From positions 2,697,052-2,761,051 of the forward strand of contig JAKSZT010000116.1 of assembly GCA_026826555.1 (NCBI GenBank): a stretch of 64,000 bases of DNA, in the 5' to 3' direction. The stretch is from Tolypeutes matacus (Eukaryota > Chordata > Mammalia > Cingulata > Chlamyphoridae). A program made the translations under genes and the position numbers. The first letter of the stretch is position 1; each line of letters starts with the position of its first letter. Below the pieces are notes generated by a model that worked only from the letters and a program-made list of their open reading frames with translations, searched no databases and was not told where the DNA came from. Shown one piece after another: positions 15,001-24,282 of this stretch.

Positions 15001-18000
15001 TAAACAGTTATACCTAATGCTCTATGAATGCAGGAGGTCCTTCAGTTTTGAAAATTAAGAAAGTTACTTGTATAATTGTCTGTTACTCACATGTTCTCAC
15101 TTACAATCAATGCTGAATTTCCCTAATACTTTTGAATGCAGTAGTTTCTCCAGTTGTGAAAGCTAAGCAAGTTATTTTTCCACTTAGTGCTATGCACTTG
15201 TTTTCACTTACAATGTCAATATGCTGGTTTTACCTAATATGCTCAGAATGCTGTTGTTTCTTCAAGTTGTGAAAACTAAGCAAGTTACTTTTTCATTGAG
15301 TGCTATGCACTTGTATTCACTTAAAATCAGTGAGAAAACAATTGTTTATTTAACACTCTTGAAATAAAGTAGATTCTACAGTTGGGAAAACTAAGCAATT
15401 TATTTCTTTTAATGAAAGCTTCACACTTGTATTCAGTTGCACTCAATGGCAAATAATTTGGGGTACCTAAATTTTTTAAAATTCAGTACATTCTTCCATT
15501 GTAAAAACTAAAAAGTTATTTCTTTAATAGGCTGCTGCACACTTGTTTTCAATTTCATTCACTATCAAAACACTTGTTTGGTCTATTGCTCTGTGAATTA
15601 AGGAGGTTCTCCAAGTTTCTAAAATTAAGCAAGTTACTTGTTTAATAGGATAATATTCAATTCTTCTCACTTAAAATTAATGAAAAAACCCTCGTTTTAC
15701 CTTTGTGAATATAAGTGGTTCTTCAGGCTTGAAAACAAAGCAAGTTACTTCTTTAATTTCCTACTACCCACTTCTTTTCACTTACAATCAATGTCAAAAT
15801 GGTGGTTTGATCTAATGATCTGTGAATGAAGGAGGTTCTTCAATTTTCAAAAATTAAGCAATGTACTTGTTTACATTCACTTGTTTTCACTTACAATCAA
15901 TGTCAAAATGGTGGTTTTATCTAACCTTCTGTAAATGCAAAACTTTCTTCATTTGTGAAAACCAGGCATGTTACATCCTTAATTAGCTGCTTTGCCCTTT
16001 TTCTCACAATCAAGGAAAAAACACTGGCTTACTCAAGTATTTGTGAAAGTAAGGGTTTCTTCAGATTGGAAAACCACAAGTTACTCCTTTAATTGCCTGC
16101 TGCACAATTCTTTTCACTTACAATCAATGTCAAAGGATTTACCTAATGCTCTGTGAATTTTGTAGGTTATTCTGTTTTGAATTCTAAGCATGTAACTTGT
16201 ATTATTTATTTGTATTTATCCTCACATACAACCAATGCCAAAACAGGGGTTTTATCTAATGGTATATGAATGCAGGAAGTCCTTCAGTTTTAAAAACCAA
16301 TCAAGTTACTTGTATAATTGGCTGTTATGCATTTGTTTTCATTGCACTCAATGTAAAAATGCTGGCTTTACCTAATATTTGTGAATGCAGGAGTTTTTTC
16401 AGTTGTCAAAATTAAGCAAGTTATTTTTCAATTGGTGCTATGAACTTTTTGTCACTTACAACCAATGTTAAAACCCTGGTTTTACGTAATGCTCTGGGAA
16501 TGAAGGAGGTTCCTCAGTTTTCAAAAATTAAGGAAGCCACTTGTTTACTAGTATACTATTCAATTGTTTTCATTTACAATCAGTGTCAAAATGGTGGTTA
16601 TTCCTAACCCTGTGTAAAATGCAGGAGTTTCTCAGTTTTGAAAACTAGGCATGTTACTTCCTTAATTGACTGTTTTATCCTTGTTCTCACTTACAATCAT
16701 TGAAAGAACACTGTTTTTACCTAAACCTTTTGAATATAAGCGATTCCTCAGATTGGAAAAGTACACTCTTGAAATGCAGCAGTTTCTTAATTTGGGAAAA
16801 CTAAGCAAATTACTTATTTAAGTGGCTGGTACACACTTGTTTTCACTTACTGTCAATGAGAAATCTGTTGTGATTCCTAACACTGTCAATGCATTAGATT
16901 CTTCCATTTGGAAAACTAGGCACGTTGCTTCCTTAATTGGCTGATTTACACCTGTTCTCACTTACAATGAAAAAAACACTGGTTTTATGTAACGCTTTGT
17001 GAATATAAGTGGTTTTTCAGTTTTGGAAACAAATCAAGTTACTCATTTAATTTCCTGCTTCACACTTTTTTCCCTTACAATCAAGGTCAAAGCAGTGGTG
17101 ATACGTACAATTCTGTGAATGCAGTCATTTCTTCACTTTTATAAACCAAGAAATTCCTTGTTTAATTGGATGCTATGAACTTGTTTTCACATACAATAAA
17201 TATCAAAACACTGGTTTAACCAAAAGCTCTGTAAATGTAGGAGGTTCTTCAATTTTGAAAAATAAGAAAAATACTTTTTTATTTGGCTGCTATGGCACTT
17301 GTTTTTATTGACAATGTTGAAACACTGGTTTTACCTAATGATCTGTGAATTCAGTAGGTTATTCAGTTTTCAAAACTAAGCATGTTACTTCTTTAATTGG
17401 CTGTTATGCACTTGTTTTTAAAATACAACAAATGTCAAAATCATTGTTTTACATAACTTCCTGGGAATGCAGTGTTTTTTTATTTGTGTAATCTAAGGAA
17501 GTTATTTATTTAATTGTTTGCTTTGCAATTGTTCTCACTTACAATCAATTAAAAACACACTGATTTTATCTAACAATTTATGAATGTAAGTGATTCTGCA
17601 GTTTTGAAAATAAGGAAGTTACTCAGTTAATTGCTGCTTCACACTTATTTTCACTTAAAATCAATGTCAAAGCAGTGGTGATAGATAAGGTTCTATGAAT
17701 GCAGTCATTTATTCAATTCTGAAAACCAGGCAAGTCCTTGTTTAATTGGCTGTGATGCACTTGTTTTCACAGACAATAAATACCAAAACAATTGTTTTAC
17801 CAAAAGCTCTGTGAATGTAGGAGGTTCTTCAGTTTTGAAAACTAAGAAAATTACTTCTGTTTTTGGCTGCTATGGCACTTGTTTTTACTTGCAATCAATG
17901 TCAGAACACTGGTTTAATCTAATGCTCTGTGAATGCAATAGGTTCTTCAGTTTTGAAAACTAAGCAAGTTACTTGTTTAATTGGATACTATGCAAACGTT

Positions 18001-21000
18001 TTCACTTACAATGTCAATAAGTTTCTTTTACCTAATGCTCTGAAAATTATGTAGTTTCTTCAGTTGTGGAAACTAAGCACATTACTTCTTTAATTGGCTG
18101 TTATGCACTTGTTTTAACTCACAACGAATATCAAAACCAAGGTTACACCTAACTTTCTGGTGATGCAGTAGTTTCTTTATTTGTAAAACCTAAGGAAGTC
18201 ATTGCTTTAATTGGGTGCTTTGCACTTGTTCTCACTTACAATCAATTAAGAAACAATGGTCTTACCTAACACTTTCTGAATGTAAGTGACTCTGCAGTTT
18301 GGAAAGTAAGCAAGTTTCTCATTTAATTGCCTGCTTCACACTTGTTTTCACTTATAATCAATGTCAAAGCAGTGGTGATACATAAATACCTCTGGATGCA
18401 GTCATTTCTTCACTTGTGCAACCTTGCATCTCCATGTTTAATTGGCTTCTATGCACTTGTTTTCTCATACAATAAATACCCAAACACTGGTTTTACAAAA
18501 CACACTGTGAATGCAGTAGGATCTTCAGTTTTGAAAAGTAAGCAAGTTACTCATTTAATTGACTGCTATGCACTAGTTTTCACTTATATTGTCAATATGC
18601 TGGTTTTATGTAATACACTGAGAATGCAGTTGTTTCTTCAAGTTGTGAAAACTAAGCAAGTTATTTTTTCATTGGGTGGTATGCAATTGTTTTCACTTAC
18701 AATCAGTGACAAAACTATGGTTTAACTACTGCTCTTAGAATGCAGTAGTTTCTTCAGTTCAGAAAACTAATCAATTTACTTCTTTAAATGAATGCCATGC
18801 ACTTGTTTTCACTTACAGTCAGTGGCAAATCACTTGTAATTCCTAACACTCTGTGAATGCAGCAGGTTCTTCAGATGTGAAAACTAAACTTGTTACTTCT
18901 TTAATGGGCTGCTATGTACTTGTTTTAACTGACAACCAATTTCAAAACCATGGTTTTCCCTAACGTTCTGGGAATGCAGTTGTTTCTTCATTTGCACAAA
19001 CTAAGGAAGTTATTTCTTTAATTGGCTGCTACACACTTGTTTTCACTTAAATTGAATATCAAAACCTTTGTTTGACCAAATGCTCTGTGAATGAAGGAGG
19101 TTCTTCATTTTGGAAACTAAGCAAGTTGCTTGTTTAAATGCCTTCTACACACATTTCCCCCTTGCAATCAATGTCAAAACTCTGGTTTTACCTAATGCTC
19201 TGTGAGTGCATGTGGTTCTTCAGGTTTGAATTCCAAGCATTTTGTTTAATTTGCTGCTATCCACTTTTTTCACTTACATACAATGTTAAAACCCTGGTTT
19301 TACCTACCACTCTGTGAATGAAGAAGTTTCTTGAATTTTCAAAAATTAAGTAAGGCATTGTTTAATAGGATACAATCCATTTCTTCTCACAATCAAGGTA
19401 AAAACACTGGTTTTACCTAATGCTTTGTGTATGTAAGTGGTTCTTAGGTTTGAAAAATAAGGAAGTTACTCATTTAATTGCCTGCTTCACATTACTTTTT
19501 GCTTATAATCAATGTCAAAGCAGTGATTGTACATAAGATTTTGTGAATTCAGTCATTGCTTCATTTCTGTAAACCAAGGAAGACCTTGTTTAATTGACTG
19601 CTATGCACTTGTTTTCACATTAAATGAATATCAAAACACTGGTTTTACCTAACAGTCTGTGAATGTATTAGGTTCTTCAGTTTTGAAAACTAAGCAAATT
19701 TCTTCTATATTTGGCTGCTATGGCATTTTTTTTTTCACTTACAATCAATGTCAAAGCACTGATTTTACCTAATGCTCTGTGAATGCAGTACGTTTTTTTA
19801 ATTTTGACAACTAAGCAATTTACTTGTTTAATTGGCTGCTATGCCCTTGCTTTCCAGTTACAATGTCATTATGCTGGTTCTATACAATATGCTGAGAATG
19901 CAGTTGTTTCTTCAAGTTGTGAAAAGTAAGCAAGTTACTTTTTCATTGGGTGTTATGCACATGTTTTCACTTACAATCAATGACAAAACCATGGTTTACT
20001 TTACACTCTTGCAATGCAGTAGGTTCCTCAGTTGGGAAAACTAAGCAATGTACTTCTTTAAATGATTGCTGTGCTCTTGATTTCACTTCCAGTCAATGGC
20101 AAATCAGTTGTGTTAACTAATACTCTGAATGCAGTTGTTTCTTCAGTTGTGAAAACTAAGTCTGTTACTTATTTAATTGGCTGCTATACACTTGTTTGAA
20201 CTTACAACTAATTTCAAAACCATTGTTTTACCTAATATTCTGGGAATGCATTTGTTTCTTCATTTGTGAAACTAAGGAAATTATTTATTTAATTGGCAGA
20301 TATACACTTGTTTTCAGTTACATTCAATATAAAAACTCTACTTTGACTTAATGCACTGTAAATTAAGGAGGTACTTCAGTTTTGAAAACTAAACTAGTTC
20401 CTTGTTCACTTGTCTGGTACACACTTCTTTTCACTTACAACAAATGTCAAAACCCTGGTTTTACCTAACACTCTGTGAATGAAGGAGGTTTTCCAATTCT
20501 AAAAAATTAAGCAAGATACCTGTTTAATAGGATACTATTTACTTCTTCTTACAATCAATGAAAAATCACTGGTTTTACCTATGTGATTATAAGTGGTTCC
20601 TTAGTTTTGAAAACTAAGCAAGTTACTCATTTAATTGCCTGCTAGACGTTTCATTTCACTTCCAATCAATGTCAGATTAGTGGTTTTACCTAATGTTATG
20701 TGAATGCAGGAGTTACTTCAGGTGTCAAAACAATGTATGTTACTTCCTTATTTGGCTGCTTTGCACTTGTTCTCACCATCAATGAAAAAAACTGTAGTTT
20801 TAACAAATGCTTTGTGAATGTAAGTGGTCTGACAGTTTGGAAAACTATGTAAGTTTCTCATTTAATAACCTGCTGTGCATATATTTCACTTAACATTAAT
20901 ATAAGAGTCCTAGTTTTACCTAATGCTCTGTGAATGCAGTAGGTCATTCTGTTTGGAATTCTGAGCAAGTTACTTGTGTTATTTCCTGGTATTCATTCTC

Positions 21001-21683
21001 ACTTACAATCAATGTGAAAACCCTGGTTGTACCTAATGCTCTGTGAATGAAGTGGTTATTCAGTTTTCAAAAATTAAGTAAGGTACTTGTTTAGTAGTAT
21101 ACTATTCATTTGTTTTCACTTGCAATCAATGTCAAAATGATGGTTTTACCTAACCTCTGTAAATGCAGGAGTTTCTTCTGTTGTGAAAACTATGCATGTT
21201 ACTTCCTTAACCGGCTGATTTGCACATGTTCTCAGTTACAATCAATTAAAAACCCTGGTTTTACCTAATTATTTGTGAATGTAAGTTGTTCTTCAGTTTT
21301 GAAAACTAAGCAAGTTACTCATTTGATTGCCTGACTCACACTTCTTTTCACGTACAATCAATGTCAAAGCAGTGGTGATACATAAGATTCTGTGAATACA
21401 ATCATTTCTTCACTTGTATAAACCAAGCAAGTCCTTGTTTAATTGGCTGCTATGAACTTGTTTTCACATATAATAAATATCAAAACACTGGTTTAACCAA
21501 AAGCCCTGTGAATGTAGAACATTCTTCAACTTAGAACTAACTAAACTACTTCATTATTTGGCTGCTATGGCACTTCTTTTCATTGACAATCAAGGTCAAA
21601 ATATTGGTTTTACCTAATGCTCTGTGAATGTAGAAGGTTCTTAAGTTTTGAAAACCAAGCATGTTACTTTTTAAATTAAGTGA
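1..21683 (+). repeat. 117-bp satellite array, type A, plus orientation
   Basis: This is a continuous tandem array. The core GGCTGCTATGCACT ends at 600 and again at 717, giving a 117-bp period. Each monomer contains, in order, a TTTAATTGGCTGCTATGCAC block, a TTTTCACTTACAATCAATG block, a GGTTTTACCTAATGCTC block, GTGAATGCAG, and CTTCAGTTTTGAAAACTAAG. Neighbouring monomers differ visibly, but distinct subtypes recur, for example one with AGTCATTTCTTCACTTG, one with GAATTCCAAGCAAGTAG, and one with ATATGCTG plus CTTCAAGTTGTG. The DNA is AT-rich and poor in CpG, and no other insertion is visible in this stretch. The array enters from outside the window. I do not recognise the family by name. Open frames of 60-132 codons here are satellite shadows. 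Confidence 0.93.
18639..19912 (+). repeat. One complete 11-monomer higher-order period of type A satellite
   Basis: The marker CAAGTTGTGAAAA starts at 18,639 and again at 19,913, 1,274 bp apart (11 monomers). Between them the subtypes follow in order: the GACAAAAC/GGTTTA type with TTTAAATGA, the GGCAAATCA type, the TTTTAACT/CCATGG type ending TCTGGGAATG, the ATATCAAAA/TTTGACC type, the GAATTCCAAG type, the ATTTTCAAAAATTAAG/AATAGGATAC type, the GTAAGTGGTTCTT type, the AGTCATTGCTTC type, the TATTTGGCTGCTATGGCA type, a generic type, and the ATATGCTG-like type. The same neighbour relations appear elsewhere in the array with gaps or expansions. Confidence 0.8.
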
Positions 21684-22175
21684 TGTATTAGTCAGCCAAA
21701 AGGGTGCTAATGTGAAATACCAAAAATGGGTTGGTCTTTATAAAGGGTATTTATTTGGGATAGAAGTCCACAGATACCAGACCATAAAGCATTAAGTTTC
21801 TTCTCTCACCACAGTCCATTGCAACATGTTAGAGCAAGACAGTTGCCGGTGTTTGCCAGGGTTCAGGCTTCTAGGGTTCCTCTCTTCTCGGGGCTGCGTT
21901 TCTCTCCAGGCTCAGCTCTTGTTTCCTCCACAAGGTCAGCTGTAGATGATCAGGTGAACGGCTTGCTTCTCTTCTCTACTTTCCAACATCAAAACTGCTT
22001 CTCAAAAGACTGCATCAACTTTCCTTTGCCTTGACTTTTATATTCAATTCCCCACCCACAAAGGGGTGGGGCTCAACACCCTAATCCTAACTTAATCATG
22101 CCCAGATTAACAGATCAGTTTACAAGCATGATTCAATTATATTTTTGGAATTCATAATTACATCAAACTGCAACA
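21684..22175 (-). repeat. 3' LTR of the MaLR-like provirus
   Basis: The LTR runs TG...CA, 492 bp. Read on the minus strand it carries a TATA-like TATAAAAG (complement of 22,035-22,042) and an AATAAA polyadenylation signal (complement of 21,750-21,755). A near-copy lies at 23,794-24,282 and a more distant solo copy at 49,439-49,938. Confidence 0.88.
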
Positions 22176-22187
22176 TTCCACACTTTG
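22176..22187 (-). promoter_or_regulatory. Candidate polypurine tract next to the 3' LTR
   Basis: Directly upstream of the 3' LTR on the minus strand the sequence is CAAAGTGTGGAA, purine-rich in the place where plus-strand synthesis is primed. It is short and interrupted by C and T, so the call rests mainly on position. Confidence 0.45.
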
Positions 22188-22560
22188 AATTCCAAAAATA
22201 CATTACAATATTTTAAAAAACTTAAATCAGTAACAATCCAAGTACAAAATCATATCAAAATCATTTTAAAGAAATAGTTTGTCTTCAGACAAAGCCCAAT
22301 CTGCTATAGACCTCTGAATCTTATAAAACCATTTAACTTCTTCCAATACACAAATGGAAAGACAAAAGATAAACATTTTCAATATTATAAGGAGAAATTG
22401 GGATGTTAAACATGAGTCATGGATCCTCTACAGTTCAGTAAACTTGCAGGGCATCCTCCATTCGATTTCAAAGTCTGAGAGTCATTTTTAAGAAGATGCT
22501 TTCTTTTCCTTGGGGCCACATGGGAACTCACCCTTTCCACAGGCTTGCCCAGCGGCCATT
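22188..22560 (-). other. 3' part of the provirus internal region
   Basis: This stretch lies between the 3' LTR and the internal minisatellite. The first 200 bp beside the LTR are AT-rich and non-coding. The remainder is the end of a minus-strand open frame (22,406-22,705) that is rich in Lys and Arg. I recognise no pol or env motif here. Confidence 0.5.
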
Positions 22561-23208
22561 TTCTTGGTTCCACCCTCATCAAGCATCTGGGTGTCGACCA
22601 AACTCCAGACCTCACTCCCCAAGAGTATTGGGGTGATTGCCACACCTTACCCAATCCTTGGGTTAGAGTCTTAGCCCCCCCAGCAGAGTGAGGTGAAGAC
22701 AACATTTCCCCTAACTTTTGGCATACAGGCTCAACCCCCTCAGAGCAAAGACTTGATGACCTGGCCTTCCCTAACCTTTGGCATACAGGCTCAACCCTCT
22801 CAGAGCAATGGGTTGATCACCAGGCCTTCTCAAATCTATAGGGGACAAGTACACCCCTCTCAGACCTATGGGGTATTGACCTTAACTGCCCTAATATTTG
22901 AGGAATGTGCTCCACCCTTTCGGTACCCTGGGGTGGCAAAACTCTCCCAGAACATTGGGTGGGACATCCACCCTCTTCACCTGCTGGGGAAAACTCACCC
23001 TCTCTGTATATATGGGTGGAGCTCCTATCTTGGCCCAAGGAGATGTCTTAATCCCAGTTCTCTGCTTCCACGGTTTTCTTCTTAGAGCTTTTTCTCCTTC
23101 AATCTCTCGTTTCCATGTCCTCTTTTGTCCAAGCTGACAGTGGTTTTGTTCATAGAGCATTCTCAAAAACTGTTGGTTTAGTATGCAGGAAACAGGGGTC
23201 CAAGCCAT
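22406..23208 (-). pseudogene. Frame-shifted open segments downstream of the gag-like frame
   Basis: Two open segments on the provirus sense strand, 22,891-23,208 (105 codons) and 22,406-22,705 (99 codons), follow the gag-like frame. The first overlaps it by 59 bp in another frame and is rich in Lys and Arg. The second ends in a basic stretch and crosses part of the 60-bp repeats. They may be the remains of a longer gag-like polyprotein or chance openings in the minisatellite. No protease, reverse transcriptase or zinc-knuckle motif is visible. No reconstruction was attempted. Confidence 0.35.
22561..23040. repeat. 60-bp minisatellite inside the provirus, about 8 diverged units
   Basis: CTAAC(T/C)TTTGGCATACAGGC starts at 22,711 and again at 22,771, exactly 60 bp apart. 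More diverged units continue in the same 60-bp register on both sides, each with a C-rich block, a CTCAGAGCAA-like block and a GGGGT-like block. Sixty is a multiple of three, so the unit could encode a 20-residue repeat on the provirus sense strand. The surviving frames there are broken. Confidence 0.75.
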
Positions 23209-23749
23209 CAGTCAGTAAGACTTTCCACGAGTCTTTCCGAGATAACTCCTTCTTCAATTTTGAGTTATGAGTTCCAAGTTTAGTAAATTCTTCAAATAGG
23301 GCATTTTCATCTGGGAATTTGATTTCCACAAACTTGGAAGTTCCAGAATCAGTTTCTGTTTTCTTTGTGCACCAAAGTTCAGTCCTTAGTGTATTTCTCT
23401 CATGTAGTATTTTGCTATAAGCCGCAAGGAGAAGCCAAGCCACATTCTCTGAGTTTACCTTGGAAAGTTCTTTAGCTAAATGCTCTGGTTCGCCATTTTT
23501 AAATTTTGTCTTCCATATAACACCAGGAGTTAATCTTGTTAGGTTCTCTGCAACTTTAAAACATGGATTGCCTTTCCTCCAGTTTCCAATAATAGTTTCA
23601 TCATTTACTTCTAAGGCATCATAGAAAGTCTCTTTAGCATCCATATTACTATCAACAGTCTCTTCAAAGTGATCTAGGCCTTTTCCATCAAGCATTTCAC
23701 AATTCCTCCAAAAAATACCCCTTACCCATTTATAAAACCGTTCTAACAT
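23150..23749 (-). CDS. gag-like protein of the MaLR-type provirus, 199 aa
   Basis: The frame is uninterrupted from an ATG 22 nt past the primer binding site to a stop, the place expected for gag. The product is charged and mostly helical in composition, with a Trp-rich start (KWVRGIFWRN), an acidic stretch with KETFYDALE, a central IIGNWRKGNPCFKVAENLTR segment, then AWLLLAAYSKILHERN, where a coiled helix is plausible. It has no zinc knuckle, protease site or polymerase motif. By memory the start region and the GNWRKGNP segment match the gag-like frame of mammalian MaLR internal sequences. Capsid-like function is inferred from family and position only. Expression is doubtful: the 5' LTR TATA is altered and the copy sits in satellite DNA. 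Confidence 0.7.
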   Translation of the reverse strand: MLERFYKWVRGIFWRNCEMLDGKGLDHFEETVDSNMDAKETFYDALEVNDETIIGNWRKGNPCFKVAENLTRLTPGVIWKTKFKNGEPEHLAKELSKVNSENVAWLLLAAYSKILHERNTLRTELWCTKKTETDSGTSKFVEIKFPDENALFEEFTKLGTHNSKLKKELSRKDSWKVLLTDGLDPCFLHTKPTVFENAL

Positions 23750-23770
23750 TTTGTTAATTACAAAAGCAGT

Positions 23771-23788
23771 ACCCCACTCCTGGTACCA
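23771..23788 (-). promoter_or_regulatory. Primer binding site for tRNA-Leu
   Basis: The + strand reads ACCCCACTCCTGGTACCA, the 3' end of a mammalian tRNA-Leu including CCA, so the provirus RNA would carry the exact 18-nt complement. It starts five bases inside the right-hand LTR. A tRNA-Leu primer is typical of ERVL and MaLR elements. This site fixes the orientation of the provirus. Confidence 0.9.
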
Positions 23789-23793
23789 AATTC

Positions 23794-24282
23794 TGTATTA
23801 GTCAGCCAAAGGGGTGCTAATGTGAAATACCAGAAATGGGTTGGTCTTTATAAAGGGTATTTATTTTGAGTAGAAGTCCACAGATACCAGGCCATAAAGC
23901 ATTGTTTCTTCTCTCACCACAGTCCATTGCCACATGTTAGAGCAAGACAGTTGCCAGCGTTTGCCAGGGTTCAGGCTTCTGGGGTTCCTCTCTTCCCAGG
24001 GCTGCATTTCTCTCCAGATCAGCTCCTGTTTCCTCCACAAGGTCAGCTGTAGATGATCAGGTGAACAGCTTGATTCTCTTCTCTACTTTCCAACATCAAA
24101 ACTGCTTCTCAAAAGACTGCTTCAACTTTCCTTTGCCTTGCCTTTTATTTTCAATTTCCCACCCACCAAGGAGTGGGGCTCAACGCCCTAATCCCAACTT
24201 AATCATGCCCAGATTAACAGATCAGTTTACAAGCATGATTCAATTATATTTTTGGAATTCATAATTACATCAAATTGCTACA
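23794..24282 (-). repeat. 5' LTR of the MaLR-like provirus
   Basis: A 489-bp TG...CA repeat nearly identical to 21,684-22,175. The polyadenylation signal is kept (complement of 23,860-23,865). At the TATA position the sense strand reads AATAAAAGG rather than the TATAAAAG seen in the 3' LTR. A few short indels, such as loss of TTAAG relative to the other LTR, separate the two. Confidence 0.88.

Larger units (their letters stand above)
21684..24282 (-). mobile_element. ERVL-MaLR-like provirus (class III endogenous retrovirus) with two LTRs
   Basis: Two direct repeats of about 490 bp, both beginning TGTATTAGTC and ending in CA on the + strand, flank about 1.6 kb. The primer binding site lies just inside the right-hand LTR, so the provirus reads on the minus strand and the right LTR is its 5' LTR. 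It contains a 199-codon gag-like frame, a 60-bp minisatellite, and no recognisable pol or env. That is the layout of non-autonomous MaLR elements, which use the ERVL reverse transcriptase. The 5-bp flanks are AGTGA and GATGA, an imperfect duplication. Satellite continues on both sides. A hand comparison of the LTRs finds roughly 25-30 substitutions in about 488 bp. Confidence 0.88.

Noticed and set aside
18327..18725. 132-codon open frame in the satellite
   Set aside because: It covers more than three 117-bp monomers, and its peptide repeats the pseudo-peptide found in all frames of the array. There is no start context, splice structure or family resemblance.
21819..22034. Open frames in the LTRs (also 24,061-24,264, 49,567-49,803 and 49,689-49,913)
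   Set aside because: They lie wholly or mainly within LTR regulatory sequence, differ between LTR copies, and match no protein.
22693..23085. 130-codon + strand open frame in the provirus
   Set aside because: It runs antisense to the provirus and through the 60-bp minisatellite, whose length keeps any frame open.
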